Assembly (NCBI GenBank): GCA_035352635.1
Contig: DAOPYA010000005.1
Location: 1-64,000 of the forward strand
DNA length: 64,000 nt
Direction of reading: 5' to 3'
Origin: Rifleibacterium sp035352635
GTDB lineage: Bacteria > Muiribacteriota > Ozemobacteria > Ozemobacterales > Ozemobacteraceae
Positions 41,591 to 50,887 of the stretch are shown one piece after another. Within the stretch, counting starts at the first letter, position 1. Each line of letters starts with the position of its first letter. The position numbers and the translations under genes were made by a program. The notes below the pieces were generated by a model. It was not told where the DNA came from. It saw only the letters and a program-made list of their open reading frames with translations, and searched no databases.

Positions 41591-43513
41591 TTAATCGCAC
41601 GAGAATGAGCTTTCAGGATTGCCTACCGAAGCGGCCAGGCGATCCCCGAAGTTGAGAACAGAATTCAAAAGACCAGCAGAACCAGTATTTTTCTGGGTTG
41701 GCACACTTGAATTTTCGGGTTTAGCCGGCAACTGCTCGGGCCGGGCAGCAACAACAGCTGGTGCAGGTGCTGAACGAGCCTGAGGGGCCTGAGGGTTCGG
41801 AATTGCCTGAGAAGCCGGAACCTCAGGCGCAGGCTCTTCGTTGATCTCGTAATCAGGCACAGCTTCAGGGTCTTCGATCGGAGCAGCAGCAACCTCGACT
41901 TGTGCGCTTTCGGCTAAAGCTGGGGCTTCAACTATCTGAGCTGCTTCTTCGGGGGCAATTTCAGCCACCGGGGCCACTATTTCACGGTTGATGGCAATCA
42001 TGCCGGTATCGACCGGATGGCCGGCAAGATATTCCTGGAGCCAGCGCCGCGCATCTACATCAACCGGTTTTTCTGGCCCCATGGCCAGGGGAGTCGCCTG
42101 GTTATAAACCCGTTCGAGCTGATTACGCAGCCTTTGTTGCGCGGCATAAAGGCGCTTTTTGGTTTCGCCGGCACCGGCACTCGCAAGCTCATCACCTCTG
42201 GCCCCCCAGCGATATTCGATAGCATGATAAGGATCAAACGAAAGGTCAAACAGGCGGGCGGTTACATCGGCAAAAGTCAGAGTCACGGTTTTTCCGGCTG
42301 AGTTAACATAGTTTACGACCAATTGTGGGCTCATGGCATCGCAGGTATCGATTAACCGCGCCGCAAGTGCTCTGGCTGCCGCCGGATCAACCTGCTCGGC
42401 TTCGAGAACCATTTGCCGCGTGCGATCGTAGAATTCTCTGAACGAAACTTTAAGTCGGGCGTCACGCGACGGCGTCGAAAATTCTTCCCACAGGCCGTCA
42501 GTGCCATATATGTTCCAGGGCAGTTCGCCGGGGTGCGGTTTAAGCGAGATACCCTTCTCGATGGCGAGATTGACTGCCATAGCGCGGTAACTGATATCTT
42601 CATGCAGATCGGCCATCATGAAGGCAAAGTCTCTGACCGGGTCAGTGCCGCGAGACTCATCGGTCAGCACCTGTCTGATATATTCATGATAGCCCATGCC
42701 CGAACGCCCTCTGAAACTGAAGCTCGTCTGAAACTGGTCATCGCCTGAATAGTCAGAAATATTATGGTTACGGGTGCGCACCGTGTTACCTTCTGATGTG
42801 TAGCGCACCGGCCGCCAGCGTTTAAAACCGCCACCATTGGTTTTTGAACCCCGGGTAAATTTAGCGCCAAACCAGGGCTTTGAAATGGTGCGATCCGGGT
42901 GGGCATCGATCATTCTTACCCGCCCATCCGGGGTAACCTTCGCCACCACGGCCACGTGGCCATCGGGGTCATAATACACGGTTCCGGGAATAATCGACTT
43001 TTTGCTGACCTTGACCGGGTAGTGGTCGGACTCTTGAGAATCGGCGGCCATGCGAAAATACCCTGAATTGATCAGGGTAACCTGGCTGAAAAGATTTTGC
43101 GGTGAAGAGAAATAATCCTGATCTTTAAAGCTGGTGGGTTTGTTGCCTTTGCTATAACGCTGATCGCCACCCTTTCCAGAGATAGATGCAACATAGCTGA
43201 ATGGCAGGCGCAATTTGTAAGCAACATACGCCCTCAGGGCATAAGGAAGGTCAGCACAGTCAGGAGAAAGGTTAAATTTTTTGTCTTCATCGCCATAGAG
43301 TGGGTTAGCCCGGGGGTCTTTGATGAATTTGTTCAGATTTGAGTATTTTGAATCACAAACTGCTTCGACAAATTTGCCATAAACCAATTCATCATCTTCT
43401 GACCAGATGCTGCGGCTGAGTTTCCAGGCGGCCGCCTCGCTTCGCCCCGCGGTCGACTGCATCAGCAGCACCAGCAGAAAAAACAACAAAATGCTTTTTT
43501 TCCTGATTGTCAT
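41591..43513 (-). CDS. Secreted NlpC/P60- or CHAP-like cysteine protein with low-complexity tail
   Basis: This is a 640-residue exported protein from the chosen start (signal peptide about 1-28). The first half has a candidate papain-like arrangement: Cys86 in SPDCADLPYALRAY, His186 in PDGHVAVVAK, and Asp203/His205 in MIDAHP. This is the order seen in NlpC/P60 and CHAP peptidoglycan enzymes, but overall similarity is not enough for a family name. The second half is helical. Residues about 500-610 form an alanine/proline/glutamate-rich low-complexity linker. A GAGG nine bases before ATG 43513 decides the start over GTG 43528. It may remodel the wall or the surface layer. It lies upstream of the small-peptide/merR group, about 100 bases away. 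Confidence 0.65.
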   Translation of the reverse strand: MTIRKKSILLFFLLVLLMQSTAGRSEAAAWKLSRSIWSEDDELVYGKFVEAVCDSKYSNLNKFIKDPRANPLYGDEDKKFNLSPDCADLPYALRAYVAYKLRLPFSYVASISGKGGDQRYSKGNKPTSFKDQDYFSSPQNLFSQVTLINSGYFRMAADSQESDHYPVKVSKKSIIPGTVYYDPDGHVAVVAKVTPDGRVRMIDAHPDRTISKPWFGAKFTRGSKTNGGGFKRWRPVRYTSEGNTVRTRNHNISDYSGDDQFQTSFSFRGRSGMGYHEYIRQVLTDESRGTDPVRDFAFMMADLHEDISYRAMAVNLAIEKGISLKPHPGELPWNIYGTDGLWEEFSTPSRDARLKVSFREFYDRTRQMVLEAEQVDPAAARALAARLIDTCDAMSPQLVVNYVNSAGKTVTLTFADVTARLFDLSFDPYHAIEYRWGARGDELASAGAGETKKRLYAAQQRLRNQLERVYNQATPLAMGPEKPVDVDARRWLQEYLAGHPVDTGMIAINREIVAPVAEIAPEEAAQIVEAPALAESAQVEVAAAPIEDPEAVPDYEINEEPAPEVPASQAIPNPQAPQARSAPAPAVVAARPEQLPAKPENSSVPTQKNTGSAGLLNSVLNFGDRLAASVGNPESSFSCD

Positions 43514-43610
43514 TGTTGTTAACCTCACACTTGCAGATTCGGCAGATATTCAAAGTTTTTTTACTATCTGGCAGGTGAAATTTTTCGGGTCTTTTTCCGA
43601 TAAACTATGT

Positions 43611-44618
43611 ATGAAAAAATACCGAACCCCAACGGCGCTGGCGCTTTTTGCACTTATTCTGCTCATGCTGCTGCCTGGCTACAAAAAACAGGGCGACGCA
43701 GCATACTTTCCTGCACCGGTCGCCAGACCGATTGTCGCATTTTATGCGAACTTCGCGGCTTCCGGGCTATACGATCAGGGCAACGCAGCGAGGGCTGCTA
43801 TGGCAGAGATTCTTGGCGGCGTCGAAGAAATCTGCGCGGCACGCGGAAATAAAGCCGACTTGAGCAATACCCGCGCCGCCGCCGAAAGCATGCTTAATGA
43901 CAAAGTTCTCAGCGGTGCGATCAAGGCCCACGAAATGTTCTTCTACTTGCGTGACTCCGAAACTTTTGCACTGTTGCTGACCGGTGAATTTTCTGCTGAC
44001 CGGATCGCTGAATTTATCGGCAAGCAGCGGGCTAATTTATCTTCAACAAGCCTTCACTCAAACATAAAGTCGCCGACCGGTGGGTCAGAACGTCTGCATC
44101 TGGCATTGCAAAACGATCTTCTTGTTATCTGCCCAGAAAATATTGCCGGCAACATCATCGACAATCTGAACAATCAGACCAGCCTGCTCGACGAGGGGTT
44201 CATTGCCTTCAACAAAATGGTCAGCGCACGACCTGCCCTCGCAGCTGAAGTCAATTTTGCTGCCCTCGAAAAGTTATTCGGTGCTGCTTTGCTCCCAGAC
44301 TGGTTAAGTCAAATGAAGCATCTGCGGCTGATCGCAGCCAGTCGAATCAGCAAACTGCAGCTGTTTGTGCCAGATAACGCAGGTCGCGCCAGTTTATTAA
44401 AGGCCCTCGAACCAAATTTGCCGCTCCTTAATCGCATCGCCGGCATCGTTAAGGGCACCGGAATGGCAGCAAACGGCAAAGGCAGCAGTATTTTCATTGA
44501 AGCACCGCCGGGTCTTGATCTCGAAAAGTCGCTGAGCCGCAAGACCATGGCATTTTTTCTGCATTTTTTCGCCGGCAACACTCTTCATAAACCGATTCTC
44601 ACTGCTGCCAGCCAATGA
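43611..44618 (+). CDS. Putative exported protein of unknown function
   Basis: This is a protein of 335 residues with a lysine start and hydrophobic segment (about 8-24) forming a signal peptide or membrane anchor. The rest is a soluble alpha/beta protein with no motif I recognise. The longer frame back to 43407 would overlap the divergent gene and read through its start region, so the ATG at 43611 is preferred, though no good Shine-Dalgarno site is seen. Its stop overlaps the Nudix gene by four bases (ATGA), so the two are co-translated. Confidence 0.65.
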   Translation: MKKYRTPTALALFALILLMLLPGYKKQGDAAYFPAPVARPIVAFYANFAASGLYDQGNAARAAMAEILGGVEEICAARGNKADLSNTRAAAESMLNDKVLSGAIKAHEMFFYLRDSETFALLLTGEFSADRIAEFIGKQRANLSSTSLHSNIKSPTGGSERLHLALQNDLLVICPENIAGNIIDNLNNQTSLLDEGFIAFNKMVSARPALAAEVNFAALEKLFGAALLPDWLSQMKHLRLIAASRISKLQLFVPDNAGRASLLKALEPNLPLLNRIAGIVKGTGMAANGKGSSIFIEAPPGLDLEKSLSRKTMAFFLHFFAGNTLHKPILTAASQ

Positions 44619-45124
44619 CAGACAGCAGCAACGCAAAACCGACTGCCTTTGCCTTGCCCGCCAGACCGCTGCGAAATTCGGCCAAAGCACTGATTATTGT
44701 CGATGGGCAGGTGCTCTGCACACGCAATCGCGACCTGCTTGGCGACTTTTTTCTCTTGCCAGGTGGCGGGCAGAATCATGGCGAAACACTGCGGCAGGCT
44801 GTAATCAGAGAGTGCCTCGAAGAGATTGGCGCCATGGTTGAACCTGGCAATCTGTATTTTGTGCGCGAATACATTTCAGCCAACCATGAACTGGCAGAAT
44901 TCGACGCCAGCATTCATCAGATTGAGTTTATATTTCTCTGCAGTCTCAAAGAAAGTGTAAACAGCAGAGTTTCGACGGCTGAAGATGCCATGCAAACGGG
45001 CGTTGAATGGCTTCGGGTTAACGAATTACAGAACTACCGGTTTTATCCGGGTTCGCTTGTCAGTCATATCCAGAACTTTCCGCCGCTGGATTTTTCAGGC
45101 GTCTACCTTGGCGATACGCTGTAG
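44615..45124 (+). CDS. Nudix hydrolase
   Basis: Nudix enzymes hydrolyse nucleoside diphosphates linked to another moiety. This 169-residue protein has a complete Nudix box, GGGQNHGETLRQAVIRECLEEIG, at about 50-72, with the metal-binding REC-LEE core. Upstream strands include ALIIVDGQVLCTR. There is no second domain to indicate a substrate. It starts inside the end of the unknown exported-protein gene and converges with the macB-type permease gene four bases away. Confidence 0.9.
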   Translation: MTDSSNAKPTAFALPARPLRNSAKALIIVDGQVLCTRNRDLLGDFFLLPGGGQNHGETLRQAVIRECLEEIGAMVEPGNLYFVREYISANHELAEFDASIHQIEFIFLCSLKESVNSRVSTAEDAMQTGVEWLRVNELQNYRFYPGSLVSHIQNFPPLDFSGVYLGDTL

Positions 45125-45128
45125 GTGT

Positions 45129-46349
45129 CTATTCGTAGCGGAAAGCTTCGATCGGGTCGAGCTGTGATGCTTTCCAGGCCGGGTATAGACCGAAGAAAAT
45201 CCCGACACAGCCCGAAAAAATAATGGAAACGACAATCGACAGGTTCGAAACCACAGGCGCGAATTCGACAAAGTGACCGATGATGCGTGCCAGGCCATAG
45301 CCACCGACAATGCCGAATGCGCCGCCGACACAGCTCAAGACAACCGATTCAACAAGAAACTGGTAGAGAATATCGTTGGTTTTTGCGCCAATTGCCATTC
45401 TTATGCCAATCTCACGGGTGCGTTCGGTCACCGAAACAAGCATGATGTTCATGATGCCGATACCGCCTACCACAAGCGAAACCGAAGCAATGGCACCCAG
45501 CAGCAGGCCGATAATCGCCAGGGTAGCCCCTGCCATTTCCGCGATGTCATCCTGGGTTCTGATGTCGAAATCATTATCCTGACCTTCCCTGATTCTATGG
45601 CGGCGTTTCAGCAACTGGGTGATCTCTTCTTTTGCTGCTTCAACTGAATCCTGGGTGGTGGCAGAAAGATGAATCATCTGCACGTGCGTTACGCCGAGAA
45701 TACGGCGCTGCACGACCGCGAAGGGCATAAGAATAAGGTCATCCTGGTCTCCGCCGCCCATACCGGTTTCGCCACGATCTTTCAAGACGCCGACTACCAT
45801 CAGGGGCATTTTCTTGAATCTGATGACCTGGCCAATTGGATTAAGGTTACCAAAAAGATTTTCGACTACGGTTTTGCCGATAACGCAAACCTTGTTGCCG
45901 CTGGTGATATCAGTATGGGTGAAATACCTGCCCTGCACGATCTCACGCGAGGCAATATCGAGATAGTGCTCATTAACGCCCATTACGCTGGTTGACCAGT
46001 TGTTATTGCCGAAAATCGCCTGACCTGAACTTCTCACCATGGGCGTGACCATACCGACCGAGGGGCAGCTGCGGGCAATGGCATCGGCATCTTCGGCGGT
46101 AAGATTGGTCCCCTGGCCGGGGGGGCCATGAAAGCCGCGCCGTTTAGCGCCACCTGACATAACCATGATCAAATTGGTGCCCATTTTTGAGATATTATCC
46201 TGAACTGAAAAGTAGGCGCCCTGCCCGACCGCTACCATGGCCACCACCGAGGTTACACCGATGATAATGCCAAGAGCAGTCAGAAAAGACCGCAATTTAT
46301 TGCGGCCAAGACTGATGAAAGCCAGTTTGATGATGCCCCAGAAACTCAT
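45129..46349 (-). CDS. MacB-type ABC transporter permease
   Basis: This is the membrane subunit of a tripartite exporter, 406 residues. It has the MacB/FtsX layout: an N-terminal helix (about 20-42, after LGRNKLRSFLTALGIIIGV), a large periplasmic MacB core domain (about 45-275) and three C-terminal helices beginning near 280 (GAIASVSLVVGGIGIMNIMLVSV). The closing PAWKASQLDPIEAFRYE tail is typical of the family. In E. coli MacB the ATPase is fused at the N-terminus; here it is a separate gene with a four-base overlap. Substrates of such systems include macrolides, lipopeptides and heme precursors. Confidence 0.92.
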   Translation of the reverse strand: MSFWGIIKLAFISLGRNKLRSFLTALGIIIGVTSVVAMVAVGQGAYFSVQDNISKMGTNLIMVMSGGAKRRGFHGPPGQGTNLTAEDADAIARSCPSVGMVTPMVRSSGQAIFGNNNWSTSVMGVNEHYLDIASREIVQGRYFTHTDITSGNKVCVIGKTVVENLFGNLNPIGQVIRFKKMPLMVVGVLKDRGETGMGGGDQDDLILMPFAVVQRRILGVTHVQMIHLSATTQDSVEAAKEEITQLLKRRHRIREGQDNDFDIRTQDDIAEMAGATLAIIGLLLGAIASVSLVVGGIGIMNIMLVSVTERTREIGIRMAIGAKTNDILYQFLVESVVLSCVGGAFGIVGGYGLARIIGHFVEFAPVVSNLSIVVSIIFSGCVGIFFGLYPAWKASQLDPIEAFRYE

Positions 46350-47116
46350 GCCTGACCCTCCTCTTCTTCGGAAGTCACGGCTTTGCGATGTTTTTTAATC
46401 TCTTCGCTGGCTTTCAGGGGGTTCTTCACCTGCTCATCAGCCACAATCTGACCGTCTGAAAGTCTTATTATCCTCGTTGTATACATGGCGACATCAGGTT
46501 CATGTGTTATCAACACAATTGAAATGCCCTGAGAGTTGAGTTCCTGAAAAATGCCCATAATTTCAACGCTCGAGTAAGAATCAAGATTGCCGGTAGGTTC
46601 GTCGGCAAGAATTACCGAGGGCTTGTTGACCAGTGCCCGGGCAATGGCAACACGCTGTTGCTGCCCGCCCGACAGTTGATTCGGATGATGATGTTCGCGG
46701 CCTTTAAGACCGACCGAAGCCAGTGCTTCCATTGCTCTCGCATTACGCTCAGGCTGAGAGATGCCTGCATAGATCATTGGCAATTCGACGTTCTCAAGGG
46801 CACTGGTGCGTGAGAGCAGGTTAAAACCCTGAAAAACGAAGCCGATGCGCTGATTACGCACCCGAGCCAGTTCATCTTTGCTGAATTTTGATACATCTTC
46901 GCCTTCGATAAGATACTGACCCGAAGTAGGGCGGTCAAGACAGCCCATAATATGCATCATTGTTGATTTGCCAGAGCCTGAGGCACCCATGATCGATGTG
47001 AATTCGCCCTGGTAAAAACTCAGGTTGACGCCGCGCAAAGCCCTCACCGAAACACCATCCATGAAATAGGTTTTCGCCAGATCAATAACCTGCAGAAGAG
47101 GTTTTTTGCCGTTCAT
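46346..47116 (-). CDS. MacB/LolD-type ABC transporter ATP-binding protein
   Basis: This 256-residue ATPase drives the adjacent permease. It has the Walker A motif GASGSGKST (about 41-49), the signature LSGGQQQRVAIARAL, Walker B VILADEPTGNLDS and the switch histidine in LITHE. The insertion of RTALENVELPM-type sequence matches the LolD/MacB subfamily. A charged 30-residue extension at the C-terminus (KHRKAVTSEEEEGQA) is unusual but probably disordered. It lies one base after the adaptor gene and overlaps the permease gene by four bases. Confidence 0.94.
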   Translation of the reverse strand: MNGKKPLLQVIDLAKTYFMDGVSVRALRGVNLSFYQGEFTSIMGASGSGKSTMMHIMGCLDRPTSGQYLIEGEDVSKFSKDELARVRNQRIGFVFQGFNLLSRTSALENVELPMIYAGISQPERNARAMEALASVGLKGREHHHPNQLSGGQQQRVAIARALVNKPSVILADEPTGNLDSYSSVEIMGIFQELNSQGISIVLITHEPDVAMYTTRIIRLSDGQIVADEQVKNPLKASEEIKKHRKAVTSEEEEGQA

Positions 47117-47117
47117 T

Positions 47118-48512
47118 TTACAGTCTCACTCTGACGCTGCTGCTCCGCTGCTGGTTTCCAGACGAAGAACTGCCATTAGCGGCCTCGCCACGAATGCCGG
47201 TGATGACCCGGTCGCCTTCTTTGAGTTCACCATTGGTAAGTTCGTAGAATTCCTGGTTCGAAAAGCCGATTTTAACAATCTTCTTTTCGGGTTTGCCCGA
47301 GTCTTTGGCGAGCCAGACCGGAATGGTATCAGTAGCGGTTTCGCCCGCCGCCGACTTGCCTTGCGCACGTTCAGCGCCTTTCAGCAGATCATCAGGAGCC
47401 TTGAAATACAGAGCCTTGCCAGGCAGGCGCAACACATTTTCGCGTTGGCCAACGAGAATTTCGGCATTGGCGGTCATGCCTGGCTTCAAGAGCAGGTCAT
47501 TGTTTTCTACCGATACCATGACTGAATAGGTGATGACATTCGAGGTTTCGTTGGGCGAAAGGCGAACCTGATCGACCACTCCGGTGAAAGTTCGGTCTTT
47601 GTAAGCATCAACGGTAAAGTTAACTTTCTGGCCGGCGGCGACCACACCGATATCGGTTTCGTCAACCGCGGTGTCGATCTGCATTTTCTTGAGATCCTGG
47701 GCGATAACGAACAGTTTTGGCGCCTGCAAACTGGCGGCTACCGTCTGCCCCTCATCGACTTCACGCGAAATAACCACCCCATCAATTGGCGAAAAAATTC
47801 TGGTACGATCTAGATTGATCTGCGCAACGCTCAGCTGGGCTTCCATCTGGCGAATTCTCGCCTGAGCGCCTTTTCTGTCGGCCTCAAGAGCCTCAGACTG
47901 GGCATCAATAGCTTGTTCTCGTATTTTAGTAGATTCACCCTGGGCTTTGATAGAATCAAGGCCAGCCTTCTGCGAATCGAGTGTGGTCTGGGCCGAATCG
48001 CGCTCAGAGGCCGAAATGAGTTTTCTGGCAAAGAGTTCTTCGATACGGCGGTAATTGCGTTGGGCTTCGACGACTGCAACCTCGGCCTTGCGAATGTTAG
48101 CCATGGCCGACTGATAATCGGCACGGGCAGTCAGGCGGGAGGCAATAAGATTTTTCATCTGCGCCTGAATAGCGAGTTCAGAGGCAATGGCGCTTTCAAG
48201 ATTTGCCTTTGCCTGCTGCAGTTGCGCTTCAAATGACTGAGCCTCAAGTTCGGCAATCAGTTGCCCGGCTTTGACCGTATCGTTAAAATCAGCGTAGAGT
48301 TTGAGAATATTGCCGCTGACCTGCGAACCGACTTCAACGGTGGTCAGGGCTGCAAGTGAACCAGAAGATGAGATGGTGCTGCTGATGTTACCGCGTGAGA
48401 TTTCTTCGCTGGTAAACGAGCGTGCTTTGGTTGATTTTCCCCAGAAATACCAGGCAGCAGCACCGCCGACCAGCATTATCAGCAACACTGCTGCAACAAT
48501 AAGTTTTTTCAT
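47118..48512 (-). CDS. MacA/HlyD-type periplasmic adaptor protein
   Basis: This adaptor of 464 residues links the inner-membrane transporter to the outer-membrane channel. A membrane anchor (about 4-24) is followed by a lipoyl half-motif (VEVGSQVSGNILKLY), a long coiled-coil hairpin (about 85-240, rich in Gln/Glu/Ala heptads), the second lipoyl half (RTRIFSPIDGVVISREVDEGQTV) and beta-barrel plus membrane-proximal domains. The C-terminus is serine-rich. Its end is one base from the ATPase gene and its start overlaps the TolC-type gene by four bases. Confidence 0.92.
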   Translation of the reverse strand: MKKLIVAAVLLIMLVGGAAAWYFWGKSTKARSFTSEEISRGNISSTISSSGSLAALTTVEVGSQVSGNILKLYADFNDTVKAGQLIAELEAQSFEAQLQQAKANLESAIASELAIQAQMKNLIASRLTARADYQSAMANIRKAEVAVVEAQRNYRRIEELFARKLISASERDSAQTTLDSQKAGLDSIKAQGESTKIREQAIDAQSEALEADRKGAQARIRQMEAQLSVAQINLDRTRIFSPIDGVVISREVDEGQTVAASLQAPKLFVIAQDLKKMQIDTAVDETDIGVVAAGQKVNFTVDAYKDRTFTGVVDQVRLSPNETSNVITYSVMVSVENNDLLLKPGMTANAEILVGQRENVLRLPGKALYFKAPDDLLKGAERAQGKSAAGETATDTIPVWLAKDSGKPEKKIVKIGFSNQEFYELTNGELKEGDRVITGIRGEAANGSSSSGNQQRSSSVRVRL

Positions 48513-49849
48513 GGTGTTTTTTCTCCGGATTCTTCGGGAACTATTGCCTGAATGCGGTATTCGGCTGGCAGGCGGCCAAGCACCCGGTCAACTTCTGCCT
48601 GAGCGATCAGGCTGTCATAGAATGCCACGACGCGGTTTCCCCGGGCTTTTGCGTATTCAACCCGGGCATCGGTAATTTCGAGCGGCGAACCGAGACCGGC
48701 ATCATATCTACCTTCGGCCAGGTTCATGCTCTCGCTGGCCTGCTGCACAAGAATCGTAGTCGCCTGTAATCTCTCAAGAGCATCGGTTAGGCCAGTGAGC
48801 GAGTTCTCTAATTCTGCAGTTACAGAGAGTTTAACGTTTTCAAGCCCGGCAGCGCTGCTTTCAAAGCTGCTTTTCGCTGAATCGATCTGGGCACGGGTCA
48901 CGGCGCCATCGAGCACCGGCCACGAAAGACTGACTCCCATGCCCCACTGCCGGTCAAGCGGCGCAGCAGTGCCCGACCACTGGTAATCGGCAGAAGCAGA
49001 AAGACTTGGGCTGCGGCTTAACCTGGCTTCTTTAACGCGGTAATCGGCTGCGGCGACCTGGTGCATGGCAACCTTAACGTCAGGGCGACTCATGGCGTCG
49101 GCCAGCAATTTTTCATGATCGCCATCTACATTGGCAGGGGCGGTTTCTTCAGAGTAAGGTGCCACCTCGATCACGGTCTCGAGGCCGATGGCCCGGGCAA
49201 GATTTGCCAGCGCCACCTTAAAATTGCTGCGGGCGCTGATCAGTTCAACTCTGGCATTAGCAACATCTACCTGGGCGCGGGTAATATCAAATGGCGCCCG
49301 CGTTCCAACCTCAACATAGCTTTCAACTTTTGCGAGATGACGCTCGTAGCCTTCGAGAGTTTCCTGGCGCACCTGCAACAAGGCCATGGCCTGTTGAGCA
49401 CGAAAATACGCCGACTTGATGCCTGCTGCCAGATCAGTTCGGGTCGCATCAAGACTGGCACCAGCGGCCGACAAAGAAGCGCGGGCCGCCTTTTTTTGCA
49501 AAGCGGTCTGCCCAGAATCATACAGAAGCTTAGAAGCCGAAACAGACTCAGAAGTGCTGTCGGTAGTTGGGTCGGCAAGGTTACGACCTTTGGCGGCATC
49601 AATTTTGGAATGGTTCCAGCCGGCCCGCAGGTTAACCCGGGCATCGTAAGCAGCGCCAGTCTGCAAGAGACGCGCTTTTTCAGCAGCAATACCGCTTTCG
49701 GCGATTTTGAGTCGCGGATGGCGGTCAAGACCATGACGCAGACAATCTTCAAGAGTCCAGGGAGCACTGGCGACCGGCTGTTGCTGGGCAACCGCCACCG
49801 ACGACGTTGCCAGCAGCCCTGCCAGCAAAAGTTTGAAAAAATGTTTCAT
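48509..49849 (-). CDS. TolC-family outer-membrane efflux protein
   Basis: This 446-residue exported protein has a signal peptide (about 1-21) and two TolC repeats, each with long helices and two short beta-strands. Motifs such as GVSLSWPVLDGAVTRAQIDSAKSSFE in the second repeat and an RLLQTGAAYDARVNLRAGW strand in the first are typical. With the next three genes (adaptor, ATPase, permease) it completes a tripartite exporter encoded in a single operon. It is the promoter-proximal gene. Unlike the other TolC in this window it carries no extra binding domain. Confidence 0.93.
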   Translation of the reverse strand: MKHFFKLLLAGLLATSSVAVAQQQPVASAPWTLEDCLRHGLDRHPRLKIAESGIAAEKARLLQTGAAYDARVNLRAGWNHSKIDAAKGRNLADPTTDSTSESVSASKLLYDSGQTALQKKAARASLSAAGASLDATRTDLAAGIKSAYFRAQQAMALLQVRQETLEGYERHLAKVESYVEVGTRAPFDITRAQVDVANARVELISARSNFKVALANLARAIGLETVIEVAPYSEETAPANVDGDHEKLLADAMSRPDVKVAMHQVAAADYRVKEARLSRSPSLSASADYQWSGTAAPLDRQWGMGVSLSWPVLDGAVTRAQIDSAKSSFESSAAGLENVKLSVTAELENSLTGLTDALERLQATTILVQQASESMNLAEGRYDAGLGSPLEITDARVEYAKARGNRVVAFYDSLIAQAEVDRVLGRLPAEYRIQAIVPEESGEKTP

Positions 49850-49931
49850 CTGCCACCTCAGAGAGGAGTATCTTCTTTAAAAGGTTTCAATGCAACCAGA
49901 TCAATGCAAAGAAGTGTTAACCCTGAAACAG

Positions 49932-49960
49932 AAAGGGGCAGCCCGTCAGGCTGCCCCATT
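49932..49960 (-). terminator. Terminator after the outer-membrane barrel gene
   Basis: A GC-rich stem GGGGCAGCC/GGCTGCCCC with a GTCA-type loop lies about 20 bases past the barrel gene stop on the minus strand. The following tract TTTCTGTTT is a broken T-run. Confidence 0.65.
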
Positions 49961-49979
49961 AATTTTAGCCAGGGTCGGT

Positions 49980-50813
49980 TCAGAAGCGCACAAAGAGGCC
50001 CAAGGTGGGGCCGGAATACTTGATTTCGGCTTTGTCACCCTGGCCTTTGAGGTCGTATTTTACGCCGCGATAGCCAAGATCGGCATACCATTCGCTGCTT
50101 GTCGATTTGGGGTTAAGGCGCAGGGCAGCGTTCAGATTGTAATCATTATGCAACGCATCGTAACCAGCGGCGTTAACCTTGATAATCTTGAAACTGCCTT
50201 TGACCCAGAGATTGTCTGAAATTTGGGTTCCGGCGTTCAGACCAAGGTAAGGCAGCGGGTAAGATTCGCTCCAACCGGCTTCGAGTCTGGCATTCAGAGC
50301 ATCGGCACCGCTGACGCTGATCTCAGAATTGCTGAACTTGACGCCAAACATGCCGTCGAGATAAAAGGCATCCTGACCGGGCTTCTCGGTTTCTTTGGAG
50401 CGGGTCAGATTGTAGGCCCAGGCGAGATCAAGCCAACTGTTTTCGAGGCTCATGTGCGCATTGGTCTTGAATTTTTTGTTATCGAAAGTGACAGCCCTGG
50501 TCAGGTTGCCACTATGTTCATGCTTCATGTAAGAGAGTTCAAGGGCCGAATTCTCATTCAGCACATGCGTTATGCGAAGGCCCATGCGGTTTTCTGAATT
50601 AAACGACACGTCATTGTCGAGATCTATGTCGGTGCCGGTATCTTCAATTCTGACAACGCCGTCGAGATCTGATTTCCAGCCAAAGACCTCGATACTGGTG
50701 ACTTTGTTAAAGCTCACCCGGCCTGATTTTTCGGGCTGGTAGGAGCGGTCCCAGGCTGAGGCTGACATTGGCATCAGCAGAGCACCAATCAAAAGAGCGG
50801 CCAGTTTTTTCAT
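49980..50813 (-). CDS. Outer-membrane beta-barrel protein
   Basis: This 277-residue protein has a signal peptide cut near SASA (about 20). Alternating amphipathic strands with aromatic girdles follow, ending in the terminal Phe expected for BAM recognition (LFVRF). Internal segments such as ALELSYMKHEH and SWLDLAWAYNL suggest an eight-stranded OmpA/OmpX-like barrel or a small autonomous barrel family. The ligand and the adhesive or porin role are unknown. It has its own promoter and terminator, so it is a single-gene unit. Confidence 0.82.
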   Translation of the reverse strand: MKKLAALLIGALLMPMSASAWDRSYQPEKSGRVSFNKVTSIEVFGWKSDLDGVVRIEDTGTDIDLDNDVSFNSENRMGLRITHVLNENSALELSYMKHEHSGNLTRAVTFDNKKFKTNAHMSLENSWLDLAWAYNLTRSKETEKPGQDAFYLDGMFGVKFSNSEISVSGADALNARLEAGWSESYPLPYLGLNAGTQISDNLWVKGSFKIIKVNAAGYDALHNDYNLNAALRLNPKSTSSEWYADLGYRGVKYDLKGQGDKAEIKYSGPTLGLFVRF

Positions 50814-50842
50814 AAATCCCTCCCGATAAAATATATGGGAAA

Positions 50843-50871
50843 AGACTATGCAAAACCGGCTGTTCTGTCAA
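50843..50871 (-). promoter_or_regulatory. Promoter of the outer-membrane barrel gene
   Basis: On the minus strand TTGACA (50871-50866) and TAGTCT (50848-50843) are 17 bases apart. GGGAGG precedes the ATG at the expected distance. Confidence 0.65.
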
Positions 50872-50887
50872 ACAGTAATTACCAGAA

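Noticed and set aside
49061..50023. A 320-residue + strand frame opposite the TolC-type gene
   Set aside because: It is a shadow of a clear TolC-family gene and has no family features.
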